Source: Tardibacter chloracetimidivorans
Lineage (GTDB): Bacteria > Pseudomonadota > Alphaproteobacteria > Sphingomonadales > Sphingomonadaceae
NCBI RefSeq assembly: GCF_001890385.1
Contig: NZ_CP018221.1
Coordinates: 3,025,501-3,089,500 of the forward strand
Length of the DNA: 64,000 nucleotides
Reading direction: 5' to 3'
The position numbers were made by a program, and so were the translations under genes. The notes under the pieces were generated by a model. That model saw only the letters and a list, made by a program, of their open reading frames with translations. It was not told where the DNA came from and ran no database searches. This document shows positions 15,076-23,208 of the stretch, piece after piece (position 1 is the stretch's first letter; each line of letters begins with the position of its first letter).

Positions 15076-15264
15076 TAAGTATGGCAGCGTGGAAGGCATT
15101 GATTTTAAAGGGAAATTTTAGGCCCGCTGCCAAGAATTTTGGCAGCGCTAAGTCATTGAAAAATAACGGCCTTCCAGACTGCCGACCGCTGCCGGCCCGC
15201 TGCCGCTGCCGACGGCAGTCTGCTGCCGGCAGCCATTGGCAGCCTTCGGCAGTTTTGGCAGGCG
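15076..15264. repeat. Cluster of CTGCC/GGCAG repeats, candidate phage origin
   Basis: Within this gene-free stretch CTGCC or its complement GGCAG occurs about a dozen times. Two larger palindromes stand out: AGACTGCCG (15176-15184) with CGGCAGTCT (15213-15221), a perfect 9-bp pair, and GCTGCCGGCAGC (15222-15233), a perfect 12-bp palindrome. CTGCCAA..TTGGCAG flanks an AT-rich centre near 15125-15146, and an A/T-rich block surrounds it. The area lies just downstream of the primase-helicase gene, a usual place for a phage or plasmid origin. The whole gap 14974-15352 has no convincing gene. Confidence 0.5.
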
Positions 15265-15285
15265 CATCATTTCGGCACAAACCGC

Positions 15286-15320
15286 AAAATAAAATCCCGC
15301 CAAATCAGTGACTTGGCGGG
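15286..15320 (-). terminator. Intrinsic terminator of the leftward early operon
   Basis: CCCGCCAA (15296-15303) pairs with TTGGCGGG (15313-15320), with an inner TCA/TGA pair; on the minus strand the stem is followed by ATTTTATTTT. It lies 33 bases after the stop of the primase-helicase gene. Confidence 0.75.
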
Positions 15321-15352
15321 ACCAAAAGACGGCAGCGTTATAAATCAATCAC

Positions 15353-17776
15353 TTAGCCCGCATCGTCATGCCCATATTTGGCTCTGATCTGCCCATATCC
15401 ATCATCGAAATAGACGTGATCGAACGTCAGCATCTTGTGCTTCTTGCCCTTCGGGGCGGCGAAGCGATCGATGTGCAGGCACTCCGGAACGTCCAGCCGG
15501 TTCATCATGCTGGAGCCTGATCCTTCCACCGATCGCTGCACCAGCCGGCGCTGCGTCAGCAGCCGGTCAATCAGATCCCGCGTCTCCTGCCGCGTCAGCA
15601 CGGCGATCTTGGGATGGAACATGGCGCGGTGGTTGTGGACGCTGTTGGAATCGGTGCGCGTGAAGAACAGCCGCTCGTGATCGGCATATTCGCGGATGCA
15701 CCAGATGAGCCATTCTTCCAGCTCGTAGGTGCTGCCGCGGCTGGACCGTTCATGCAGCGTCACATCTTCCAGCAAACCGCTCGGCTGCCGCAGGAGCGTC
15801 TTCGGCTCCTTCATGGCCTCCGGCATGTTCGCCTTCAGCACGCCGCCCATATAGAGCATCCCGCGCTCTGGCGGCAGGCCCATGGCCTTCATGCGTTTCT
15901 GCCAGTCATGCGCGGCCCAGAAGCCCATCACCATCCGCATCGCGTTCGGCAGGGCCGTGCTGCCACGGATGGCGGCCCGCATCTCGTCCACGTCCCTGAT
16001 CGGCTCGTCTCCGGCCTTGCGGACATGGTGCGTCACCACGAGGGCCGCCTTCAGCTCGCCACAGATTGGCGCGACTGCGCGGACATATTCGCCAATGACG
16101 ACTGCGCTGTTTTCCTCGCCATGCAGCGTCGCATTCAACGTGTCGATGATGACGGCGCTGACGCGCCCTCCGCGCTGATGGATGCCGTGCATCGCCCGAT
16201 ACAGCTTTCCCCAGCGCTCCGAGGCGATGGCTTCGCGGGTGGCAGGGTGGTGACTGACCAGCGGAAAAGCGCCGCCGAGATTATCAAGAGGCAGAGCGAT
16301 AAGTCGTTCACCGGCCAGACGACGCATAGAACCGTCGCTGTCGAGAGCATTCCAGCGGATATCCAGTTCCTCAATGTCATCTTCCCCGGTCATGATGATG
16401 ACGGTTCCGCCATTTGCTTCCGGCGTGATCGCCTGCCCCATCCATGTCAGGCTGCTTCCCTCTCCGGCCGCCGCCAGCTTCAGCGCCAGATCCATGCACA
16501 GGAACGTCTTGCCTGCCCCGCCTTCGGCAACGACCATATGGCGCTTCCCGGCAAACACCAGCCCGTCCACCAGCATTCGCCGTGCCTTCGGCTCCGGCGA
16601 TGATCGATGGACAACGGCCCACGACAGCAGATCATCGGTGGTGTCGATCGTCTCCATGGTCGAAACGGAAATGCCGGCGCCGGGGCGCTGCATCTCCTGA
16701 AGCGGCCCGTTCGCCTTCATGTCATGGTTCAATATGCCGATGAATTCCTGTTGGAAGCGCTCGCGCGGCCAGGGCGGCACCATATGGCTCAACATCCAGC
16801 CGTAGGCGGCCTCAGCCGCTTCCTCCAGCGACATAAGCCCAAGCCGGACCTGCTTGATATTGAACCCGGCAACGGCGGAGAACTCGGACCAGCGGTTGCG
16901 ATCGGTATCGCCGCCTTCATGGACGTCGCGCTGCATCGCCTCGATGGCATTGCTTGTCATCGACTTGCCCGCGCCTGCCATGAAATCCATGAAGCTGCCG
17001 CACTCGGACATTGGCGACGGCGTGCCCGGGGTGACGGAAACGATCACCCCTTCCATCGCCGGCATTGCCTCGATCGCCTCCGCCAGCTCATCAAGATGGA
17101 AGTCGCGAGGCGCTTCGCCAACCTCGCTCCCGCTTATTGACTGGACCGGCTTTGCCTGCCCGCCCTTGGCGTAGACGCTGCCCGGCAGACGAATGACCTG
17201 GGTGGCGCGGCCGAACGACTGATCGCCGCCTATCTTTGCTGCCAGCACCTTCCGCAGCGCAGCCACGCGCTCGACGTCTTCGGCCGGTTCCGACAGCAGC
17301 CAGTAGCAATGCCGCTTCGGCTGGCCGCTATCCGTCACGCCGCCCGAAAGAACCGTGAACGACGCGGACCCAAGATGCGTCTCGGCATGTTCCCATTTCG
17401 CACCTGTATCGCCACTGTCGATATCGACCACGATCGCGGTCAATGCCTGGATCCGCTCCAGCGTCACATCACCGGCCGCCTCGGCTTCGTCCCTCACCAC
17501 GGCAGGCACGATGAACGCGGCCACTCCATGGGCGGCCCATCGGTCGACATGGCCCTTGATGGCAGACACGCAGAAGGCGGATCGCGGATCGACGAACTTG
17601 CGCTCGCGGAACTTGCCCTCCTTGTCCGTGCCCTTCTCCCCGATCCCCAGCAGGGAGATCACCCCGCCTTCGGACCAGTCAACGTGGCGGAAAAGATCGT
17701 CGATATAGGCGCGTATCTGCGCCTCGCTCACCAGCCCGGTTGCGGTGCTGATGGGGATAATGCTGACTGATGTCAT
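15353..17776 (-). CDS. Primase-polymerase / RepA-like helicase fusion
   Basis: 807 residues. N-terminal part (about 60-240) has features of an archaeo-eukaryotic-type primase: VVDIDSGD with D118 and D120 as metal ligands, then QPKRHCYWLL with R155/H156. The C-terminal part (about 385-640) is a RecA-fold hexameric helicase: Walker A AEGGAGKT (417-424), Walker B AVIIDTLNA with D545, and VVTHHVRKAG. The last 120 residues may bind DNA. Such fusions prime and unwind DNA at phage or plasmid origins. Last gene of the leftward early operon, next to the candidate origin and terminator. ATGA overlap with the upstream gene. Confidence 0.85.
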   Translation of the reverse strand: MTSVSIIPISTATGLVSEAQIRAYIDDLFRHVDWSEGGVISLLGIGEKGTDKEGKFRERKFVDPRSAFCVSAIKGHVDRWAAHGVAAFIVPAVVRDEAEAAGDVTLERIQALTAIVVDIDSGDTGAKWEHAETHLGSASFTVLSGGVTDSGQPKRHCYWLLSEPAEDVERVAALRKVLAAKIGGDQSFGRATQVIRLPGSVYAKGGQAKPVQSISGSEVGEAPRDFHLDELAEAIEAMPAMEGVIVSVTPGTPSPMSECGSFMDFMAGAGKSMTSNAIEAMQRDVHEGGDTDRNRWSEFSAVAGFNIKQVRLGLMSLEEAAEAAYGWMLSHMVPPWPRERFQQEFIGILNHDMKANGPLQEMQRPGAGISVSTMETIDTTDDLLSWAVVHRSSPEPKARRMLVDGLVFAGKRHMVVAEGGAGKTFLCMDLALKLAAAGEGSSLTWMGQAITPEANGGTVIIMTGEDDIEELDIRWNALDSDGSMRRLAGERLIALPLDNLGGAFPLVSHHPATREAIASERWGKLYRAMHGIHQRGGRVSAVIIDTLNATLHGEENSAVVIGEYVRAVAPICGELKAALVVTHHVRKAGDEPIRDVDEMRAAIRGSTALPNAMRMVMGFWAAHDWQKRMKAMGLPPERGMLYMGGVLKANMPEAMKEPKTLLRQPSGLLEDVTLHERSSRGSTYELEEWLIWCIREYADHERLFFTRTDSNSVHNHRAMFHPKIAVLTRQETRDLIDRLLTQRRLVQRSVEGSGSSMMNRLDVPECLHIDRFAAPKGKKHKMLTFDHVYFDDGYGQIRAKYGHDDAG

Positions 17777-18060
17777 TCGTCATTCTCTACAATAAATTGA
17801 TAGCACCAGAATCTATAGGTTGTGGGATGTCCGCTTGGACCGAGGCGTTGTTCCTCCACCTTGTAGCGACCAACAAGGCCACGGGAATGAAGCCGCGCCA
17901 GGGCGCCGCTCACCCTTGGCCGGGGGATGCCTGTCACCTGCACCACATCCCGCACCAGCATCGGCCCTTCGGCCTCCTTCAGTGCTTTCAGAATCGGCGC
18001 CATGGTAGTGGGCTCGTTTAGCCATTCACCGAAATATGATGAATTGCCAGGGCCACCCAC
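17773..18060 (-). CDS. Small winged-helix DNA-binding protein
   Basis: 95 residues. Residues about 20-80 (MAPILKALKEAEGPMLVRDV ... GIPRPRVSGALARLHSRGLV) form a winged helix-turn-helix of MarR/IclR-like type, ending in an aromatic wing (TTYRFWCYQF). ATG at 18003 is an alternative start. Overlaps the primase-helicase start by ATGA, so it may regulate or load the replication protein. Confidence 0.7.
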   Translation of the reverse strand: MGGPGNSSYFGEWLNEPTTMAPILKALKEAEGPMLVRDVVQVTGIPRPRVSGALARLHSRGLVGRYKVEEQRLGPSGHPTTYRFWCYQFIVENDE

Positions 18061-18270
18061 CTATCGGCTCCATTTGCTATGCTCGCCGCACATCTGCCTG
18101 CCTATTGTGGTGGGCCAGCCAAACCACGCCTTCGGCCTTCCGGCCTCTGTTTCGCCCTCGGACCGCACCAGAACAGGCGGGTTACGATGGCAGCGGCCAA
18201 CCTCCCCCGACGGCTCGCTATGCGTCACCCACCAGTCACAGTTCGAACAGGACATTCCTTCCAGCGACAT
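18061..18270 (-). CDS. Small Cys-rich, zinc-finger-like phage protein
   Basis: 69 residues from the ATG at 18270, which follows GGGGAAA in the end of the nuclease gene. Metal-ligand pattern: CSNCDWW, GRCHRNPP and QMCGEH. This C-x2-C-x12-CH-(x)-C-x2-H layout is seen in short phage proteins of unknown role. Confidence 0.65.
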   Translation of the reverse strand: MSLEGMSCSNCDWWVTHSEPSGEVGRCHRNPPVLVRSEGETEAGRPKAWFGWPTTIGRQMCGEHSKWSR

Positions 18271-18271
18271 T

Positions 18272-19075
18272 TCAATTTCCCCAATTCCAAGGCGCGGGCG
18301 CTTCAGCGGCTGCCGGCTGCGCTTCGCTCCAGCAACGCTGCGCATAAGAACAGAATTTGCACCGGAAGTCTGTCGATTGTTTTGATATGCGCGGTAGTTC
18401 GTCGGGCGTCAAAGTCGACACTACGCGCGCGCCGCGGTCCGACGCGGCCTGTGCGGCAGCGTGATCGAACGGCACCAACTCCGCATAGATCTCGCCGGTG
18501 TTACCGTTGATCGCGGTGAACAGGCTCGGATGGTCCGCCAGGCCGAGATAGGCCATATAAAGCTGCATCTGCGCATAGTAGAGCGGCTTGGACACCTTAA
18601 CGCCCTTGCGCTGCGTGTCCTTCCAACCCTTGTCGCCCAGCGCCTTCATCTCCCACAGCTTCGGATACGGGCCGAAATCGTCGGGCCCGGCAGTGACCAC
18701 GCCATCGCAATGCCCGCTGATTCGATAGCACCCGCGCGCATCGTCCCATGCCACGCCAAAACCGAATTGCCGGCCGTCCGGCCGTTCCGTCAGCACGGTA
18801 AATCCAGCCAGGCGCAGGTAATTGGCCATGCGGGTTTCGGCGTCATGCCCGCGATCGAAGATCCGCAGCGTCTTGCCCTGAAAATGCGCGTCGGGATCCT
18901 TCGGGGTCTGGTGATATTCATATCCCAGCATCCGTTCGCATTCTTCGCCAAGGCGGCTGGCGCCGATGTAGTTGCGCGGCGGTTGGGCCTGATTGGCGGC
19001 CTCCATGGCCGCATCGATATGCGCCTGGAACGCATCGCTGAACGCTGCGGCCGGCGATGGTGTGAAATCCATCAT
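18272..19075 (-). CDS. RecB-like PD-(D/E)XK nuclease with probable Fe-S cluster
   Basis: 267 residues. Catalytic core: GASRLGEECERML with an early Cys, RISGHCDGVV (Asp), KLWEMKAL (Glu and Lys) and YYAQMQLYMAYLGL (QxxxY helix). The C-terminus has CKFCSYAQRCW; together with the early Cys this gives the four cysteines that hold a 4Fe-4S cluster in AddB/Cas4-type nucleases. It is probably the phage 5'-3' exonuclease that works with the Sak4-like ATPase. Start chosen at ATG 19075 rather than the adjoining TTG. Confidence 0.82.
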   Translation of the reverse strand: MMDFTPSPAAAFSDAFQAHIDAAMEAANQAQPPRNYIGASRLGEECERMLGYEYHQTPKDPDAHFQGKTLRIFDRGHDAETRMANYLRLAGFTVLTERPDGRQFGFGVAWDDARGCYRISGHCDGVVTAGPDDFGPYPKLWEMKALGDKGWKDTQRKGVKVSKPLYYAQMQLYMAYLGLADHPSLFTAINGNTGEIYAELVPFDHAAAQAASDRGARVVSTLTPDELPRISKQSTDFRCKFCSYAQRCWSEAQPAAAEAPAPWNWGN

Positions 19076-19089
19076 CAAATTTGTCCTTG

Positions 19090-19527
19090 TCAGTGCGGGC
19101 GCTGCATTCTGATCAGCGGCAGATATGCTTCAAACTCGGAACTCTGCTCATTGTATGTCATGATGCCGATCCCCAGCGCCCATGTTCCTGGGTTCGACTT
19201 CGCCCAATCGCACACATGCAGAGCTAGCCGTTTGAGCGCCCATTCCACGCTTGGAATCTTGCACCTGAACAGGACGCAATCGGCCCCGTCCGGGAAATCA
19301 TCACACACCGGCAGAGGTATGCCATCGAACTGCGGGCTGAAATACGCCATGTCCTTATCGAGAACGGTGTGAATGCGGCGGACCGGTGCCATCGCCGAAC
19401 GATAGACGACAAGATCGCTTGTCACACTGGCTGCCAAGGTCATCATGCTTCTCCATTCTTCGCCAGGGGCATGGCGCGGATCGGTGGAGAGGTCCAGCCC
19501 CTTCGCCAGTTCTGCTGGATCGGTCAT
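19090..19527 (-). CDS. Phage protein, hypothetical
   Basis: 145 residues, alpha/beta with several Trp and Cys; beginning MTDPAELAKGLDLSTDPRHA. Overlaps the upstream gene by ATGA. No recognised domain. Confidence 0.7.
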   Translation of the reverse strand: MTDPAELAKGLDLSTDPRHAPGEEWRSMMTLAASVTSDLVVYRSAMAPVRRIHTVLDKDMAYFSPQFDGIPLPVCDDFPDGADCVLFRCKIPSVEWALKRLALHVCDWAKSNPGTWALGIGIMTYNEQSSEFEAYLPLIRMQRPH

Positions 19528-19709
19528 GGCTTTTTGGTCTCTGTGAAAATCTTGATCGCGTTTTCACCCGCCGGGATGTTCGCAGGCGCAAGCTTCGCAT
19601 GGCAGCAGGTATAGCCGCAGTCACACTCCAACCATTCCGTCGCTGGTGGAAGGTCGTTATAGTTTACGAATAAGCGCTTGCCGCATTCAGGACAGACTAG
19701 ATCGTTCAT
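19524..19709 (-). CDS. Small zinc-ribbon protein
   Basis: 61 residues. CPECGKRL near the N-terminus and CDCGYTCCH in the middle provide two Cys pairs for a zinc ribbon. TGATG junction with the upstream gene fixes the start at 19709. Role unknown. Confidence 0.65.
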   Translation of the reverse strand: MNDLVCPECGKRLFVNYNDLPPATEWLECDCGYTCCHAKLAPANIPAGENAIKIFTETKKP

Positions 19710-20311
19710 CACGCTTTCTCCTCGCCTAGAGCCTCTCGGGCAACGAACCTAGCGCCTTCCAGATAAGTCACCTCGTGCGGGTCAGCTATCCGCCGCAGCG
19801 CCTCTTCGGCCTTGGCGGCGCGTGCTTCTGCTGCGAGCTTTTGCGACAGGAACATATCGAGCTGGTCTTTGTAGGTGGCGGCCAGTGCCTGCGCGTTTCC
19901 CATCTGCCTGTGGAGTTCGTTGAAGGCTGCTGTTCGGCTCTCCACCTCTGCCTTTAGTTCCTTGATGGTGGCGGCTGCTTTATAACGCAACTCCATAGTG
20001 TGCGCGAAAATCGCGCCAGCGGCCAATTCAAAGTCCAGTTTCCCCAATGGATTATTGTTATAATCTGCATATTGTGGGAGTTCATTCCACGACTTCTCCG
20101 TTATCTGAGAAGCAATTGTCTTAGCCCATTTCTGCTTGATATCATCCTTCAAGGACACTGCTCCTAATTCCTCAACCAGATCATCCGCTTTATCTGAGTG
20201 GGTGGTCATGGGTGGCTCGCCGCGCTCAGCAAGAGAAGGCGCAGGGTAGGAATACGTGGTGCACTCGCCAAAGTGTTGGATGCCGTCCATGTCGCATTTC
20301 GGACAACTCAT
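19709..20311 (-). CDS. Coiled-coil phage protein
   Basis: 200 residues. N-terminal CPKCDMDGIQHFGEC could hold a metal. Residues about 110-185 form a long coiled coil (ELKAEVESRTAAFNELHRQM and AAEARAAKAEEALRRI). The general make-up is that of Ead/Ea22-type phage proteins. Starts directly after the TAG of the upstream gene. Confidence 0.7.
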   Translation of the reverse strand: MSCPKCDMDGIQHFGECTTYSYPAPSLAERGEPPMTTHSDKADDLVEELGAVSLKDDIKQKWAKTIASQITEKSWNELPQYADYNNNPLGKLDFELAAGAIFAHTMELRYKAAATIKELKAEVESRTAAFNELHRQMGNAQALAATYKDQLDMFLSQKLAAEARAAKAEEALRRIADPHEVTYLEGARFVAREALGEEKA

Positions 20312-20623
20312 CTACCCATCCTCCCACATGGCTGTGATGGCTGCTGTATCAACAATCCATCCATTCCCGCCGCAGCGGGTGCATTCGGTGTGACAAGCAT
20401 CCTCATCGGCCCCATCAGGGTAGCCACCTTCACCTTCACATTGCGGACACACCATGACGGCCCTCTCCACCGTCGCCTCGTCTGCTTGGTGGTGGGCGAG
20501 GCGATGCTTGGCAGCTTCATGTGCCATCCGGCTTACGTCGCGGTCGTAGCCCCCGCCTGTCCCGCGCCGGAACATCTCGGCGAAGGCAATATCAGCCTCC
20601 GTCACCTTCACTTCTGTGGTCAT
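20312..20623 (-). CDS. Small protein with DnaJ-like zinc motif
   Basis: 103 residues from ATG 20623. Two C-x2-C-x-G-x-G units, CPQCEGEGG and CTRCGGNGW, as in DnaJ-type zinc fingers. Overlaps the upstream membrane peptide by ATGA. Confidence 0.7.
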   Translation of the reverse strand: MTTEVKVTEADIAFAEMFRRGTGGGYDRDVSRMAHEAAKHRLAHHQADEATVERAVMVCPQCEGEGGYPDGADEDACHTECTRCGGNGWIVDTAAITAMWEDG

Positions 20624-20790
20624 GGATTTGACCTTTCTTGATGCGTCAGAACAAGCACAAGGGCAGCGGAAAGCACCGCGATGTCCATGCGGTCGCCAAT
20701 GTCCCAGGCACGCCATGGTGGGACGCCTAGAGCCTTGCCGATGCACCAACCCAACAGGGCAGCGAAAAGGGCCGCGTACCAACGCTTCAT
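20620..20790 (-). CDS. 56-residue phage membrane protein
   Basis: MKRWYAALFAALLGWCIGKA then a polar middle and a second hydrophobic stretch DIAVLSAALVLVLTHQ. Two spans with a short loop. ATGA overlaps on both sides. Too short for most gene finders but strongly supported by coupling. Confidence 0.65.
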   Translation of the reverse strand: MKRWYAALFAALLGWCIGKALGVPPWRAWDIGDRMDIAVLSAALVLVLTHQERSNP

Positions 20791-21182
20791 GCGACATCGC
20801 CTTTCGGTGGAGATGGGAGGCGACTATTTAAGAAGCGGCGAATTGCATTGACCTCGGAGGCGGGAAGACGCTGGAAGCGGTAATCTTTCGCGGTTTCCCG
20901 ATCGTTGTCCCACTCAAGTTCCTCATCCGCGAACACGAGTCGCGCCGACCCGTCGCGGTTCAGATGGATCGAGCCTTCGGAAAATACCAAGATCGCGCCA
21001 GTTTGCCCCGGCCTCCATGCATTCTCAGCCTCAAGCTCTGCCAGCTTCTGAAGGGTGCGAGCGTGGGCTATGATGGATCGAATAGTCGCCGATCCCAAGG
21101 TGTCCTGAACGTCTGCCCAGTCCATAGCAATCGCCGCCCTAGTGGCGATGTTGAGGTAACGCAGTTCGAGTAGGTCAGACAT
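20787..21182 (-). CDS. Phage protein, hypothetical
   Basis: 131 residues from ATG 21182. Helical first third (ARTLQKLAELEAENAW), then a beta part (ILVFSEGSIHLNRDGSARLVF). The stop overlaps the next start as ATGA. No known family. Confidence 0.65.
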   Translation of the reverse strand: MSDLLELRYLNIATRAAIAMDWADVQDTLGSATIRSIIAHARTLQKLAELEAENAWRPGQTGAILVFSEGSIHLNRDGSARLVFADEELEWDNDRETAKDYRFQRLPASEVNAIRRFLNSRLPSPPKGDVA

Positions 21183-21333
21183 TCTCGCCTCCATCGACAG
21201 GGAGGTGGCCGCTTCCATCGCAGTAGATGCACCTGATGACGCCCCGGCCTCTGTAGCCGCGCAGATGGCCCGCGCCGCTGCAGATCACGCACCGCTTCTT
21301 CCGCGCCAGTTTCAGCGCACGTTCGTCAGTCAT
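21175..21333 (-). CDS. Small DnaJ-like zinc-finger protein
   Basis: 52 residues from ATG 21333. CVICSGAGHLRGYRGRG and CIYCDGSGHL form two C-x2-C-x-G-x-G units that would bind one zinc. Overlaps the next gene by 8 bases. One of several zinc-binding mini-proteins in this operon. Confidence 0.65.
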   Translation of the reverse strand: MTDERALKLARKKRCVICSGAGHLRGYRGRGVIRCIYCDGSGHLPVDGGENV

Positions 21334-21337
21334 CTGC

Positions 21338-21643
21338 TCAATCCTCAACCCAAAGCCACTTCTTGTCATCCCAAACGCGGCCGGATGGCGTGGTCATCTG
21401 AAGCGGTGTATTGATCTCTTCGGCGGTCACGCGGAACTTGGTCGCCAAGCCCTTCGCTTCTGCCAGTTCCATAAAGCAAGCCGAGCACACCATGTCGTTG
21501 AACTCTGGCTCGCCGTTGATGCAGCCACCACGCATGACCGCGTTCCAAAGCGGGGAATGGGCGACCCAGATCGCGTTTTCGTGTCCACATCGCGTGCACT
21601 GTTCGTCAGTCATCAGATTGTCCTTTGAGATGTCATATTTCAT
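21338..21643 (-). CDS. Phage protein with metal-binding cysteines
   Basis: 101 residues. CTRCGHENAIW early and CSACFMELAEAKG in the middle suggest a zinc site. ATGA overlap with the methyltransferase gene upstream. Function unknown. Confidence 0.65.
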   Translation of the reverse strand: MKYDISKDNLMTDEQCTRCGHENAIWVAHSPLWNAVMRGGCINGEPEFNDMVCSACFMELAEAKGLATKFRVTAEEINTPLQMTTPSGRVWDDKKWLWVED

Positions 21644-22407
21644 GCTGCCTCCAGGGCGAACGTCAGCCGCCGATTGGCTATCGCGAATATGTCTGGGTCT
21701 TTCTCAATGCCGATGAAGCGCCGGCCGCTGTTCTGGCAGGCCAGCCCTGTCGTTCCTGACCCCATGCAATTATCCAGTACCACATCGCCGGGGTTGGTGT
21801 AGGTGCGGATCAGATACTCGCAGAGCGCCACAGGCTTTTGAGTGGCGTGATAGACCGCACCCTCGCTTTCGGCCGTTTTGAAATAGATCACGTCCGTTGG
21901 GTAACGTCCGCCTTCGCTCTTGATATGCGCAGGCCTGAAGTCCCCATAGGAGCCGGTTTGCTGGTCTTTGCGGACACCTTTATCGTAAGCCGCGCCCGCG
22001 CTCATTTGCGGATGATAGGTAGGCTGGCGGGGGTAAAAGACGCAGATGTCCTCGTGCTTCCGCAGTGGCTGCTTCTTCGCGTTGAGAAAGTTAGTGGGCT
22101 TCGACTTTTCCCAAACGATCTTGTATTTGAACCAATCCTCGTTGGAGAGGATAAGCCGAGCTGTGAACGGCCCTTGAGACGTTAGCACCACTGCGCCTTG
22201 AGGCGCTAGGATGCGCTTGTATTCGCGCCACAACATCGTCAGCGGGATGATGCTGTCCCACTTATTCTGCGTCGTGCCGTAAGGGAGGTCAGCAAGAACC
22301 ATGTTGACCGATGCGTCGGGCAAGGTAGGCAAGATGTCCAGGCAATCGCCCAGGCGAAGCTCCTGATCCTCCGTCAGCGATGCTGCCAGCTTTGAGAGGT
22401 CAGCCAT
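21640..22407 (-). CDS. DNA adenine-type (N6/N4) methyltransferase
   Basis: 255 residues. Catalytic motif DLPYGTTQNKWD (about 40-51) precedes the SAM-binding motif DNCMGSGTTGLACQ (about 213-226), the order of beta-class N6/N4 methylases. The usual DPPY is DLPY, a variant known in phage and Mod-like enzymes. No restriction enzyme gene is near, so it is an orphan methylase, probably protecting phage DNA or affecting regulation. Confidence 0.88.
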   Translation of the reverse strand: MADLSKLAASLTEDQELRLGDCLDILPTLPDASVNMVLADLPYGTTQNKWDSIIPLTMLWREYKRILAPQGAVVLTSQGPFTARLILSNEDWFKYKIVWEKSKPTNFLNAKKQPLRKHEDICVFYPRQPTYHPQMSAGAAYDKGVRKDQQTGSYGDFRPAHIKSEGGRYPTDVIYFKTAESEGAVYHATQKPVALCEYLIRTYTNPGDVVLDNCMGSGTTGLACQNSGRRFIGIEKDPDIFAIANRRLTFALEAA

Positions 22408-22537
22408 TGGGGGTGCCTCTCTTCAACAAGCCGAACACCAGAAGCACCAAGCCAACTGCCAGCATGACGCCAAGCCCATGAAGGAAACCGCCGGTGATGG
22501 CCTCGAGCCACTCAAGCCAATTTGGTTTGATGTACAT
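22400..22537 (-). CDS. 45-residue membrane peptide
   Basis: MYIKPNWLEWLEAITGGFLH then one span GLGVMLAVGLVLLVFGLLK. Its start overlaps the previous stop (TGATG) and its stop overlaps the methyltransferase start by 8 bases. Not recognised. Confidence 0.6.
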   Translation of the reverse strand: MYIKPNWLEWLEAITGGFLHGLGVMLAVGLVLLVFGLLKRGTPNG

Positions 22538-23208
22538 CACTTCTCTCCCCTCTTCGTGAGAAAGGCGGCGATCTTGATGAGCGCCTTACGAATAAATTCA
22601 ACATCGCTCTGATCAGCTTTTGGGAATGACCTGATTTTAAGATCGGCGTGTATCAGAGCTTCTTTCGCTACCTCCTCCAGCACTTCCACCGCCTCATCGC
22701 GTTGACGAATGATGGTTGACGCCGAGCGAAGCGCGTCTCGTTCCTTCACCGCCTCTGCAAGAGCGCGTTCGGCTGCTTCGGCTCGAGTACCAAGCCGATG
22801 GAGTGACGTAGGAGGGCTTAGCTCGATAGCTTTTGGCCCATCGTTGGCTGTTCCATAATCCATCGGCACCTTGTCCCGTGCCACCCGCGCCTCAAGAGCG
22901 TCGATGTGAGATAGAAGGTCTGGCAATGCGTTGACGGCTTCGACGATCAGGGCGGCGTTTTTGTCCGAAACTTCATCATAGGCGTAGATCCACGGCCCAT
23001 ATTCGTCGCCGTCGCTTTCCTCTATTATGCAAGCGGCGTCGCTGTTCAGAGCGTCAAACAGCTTGATGCTGTGTTCCCCTTGGGCGGCGTAGATGGACCT
23101 GAACGCGACCTTGCCCCGACCGTCCTCTCCATCCTCGGTGTCGTGGAACCACTCACCCGGCGTCGCCTTCTCCATCAGCGACCGCAGCCGCTCTATCTTC
23201 TGTTTCAT
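22537..23208 (-). CDS. Ead/Ea22-like phage protein
   Basis: 223 residues. The opening LRSLMEKATPGEWFHD and the later NAALIVEAVNALPDLL are characteristic of Ead/Ea22-like proteins of lambdoid and other phages (role unknown, non-essential). A coiled coil follows at about 140-185. ATGA overlap with the DHH gene upstream. Confidence 0.75.
   Translation of the reverse strand: MKQKIERLRSLMEKATPGEWFHDTEDGEDGRGKVAFRSIYAAQGEHSIKLFDALNSDAACIIEESDGDEYGPWIYAYDEVSDKNAALIVEAVNALPDLLSHIDALEARVARDKVPMDYGTANDGPKAIELSPPTSLHRLGTRAEAAERALAEAVKERDALRSASTIIRQRDEAVEVLEEVAKEALIHADLKIRSFPKADQSDVEFIRKALIKIAAFLTKRGEK

Noticed and set aside
15071-15280. 69-codon minus-strand frame in the repeat cluster
   Set aside because: Its amino-acid content follows the CTGCC repeats and the start has no ribosome site; the stretch looks non-coding.
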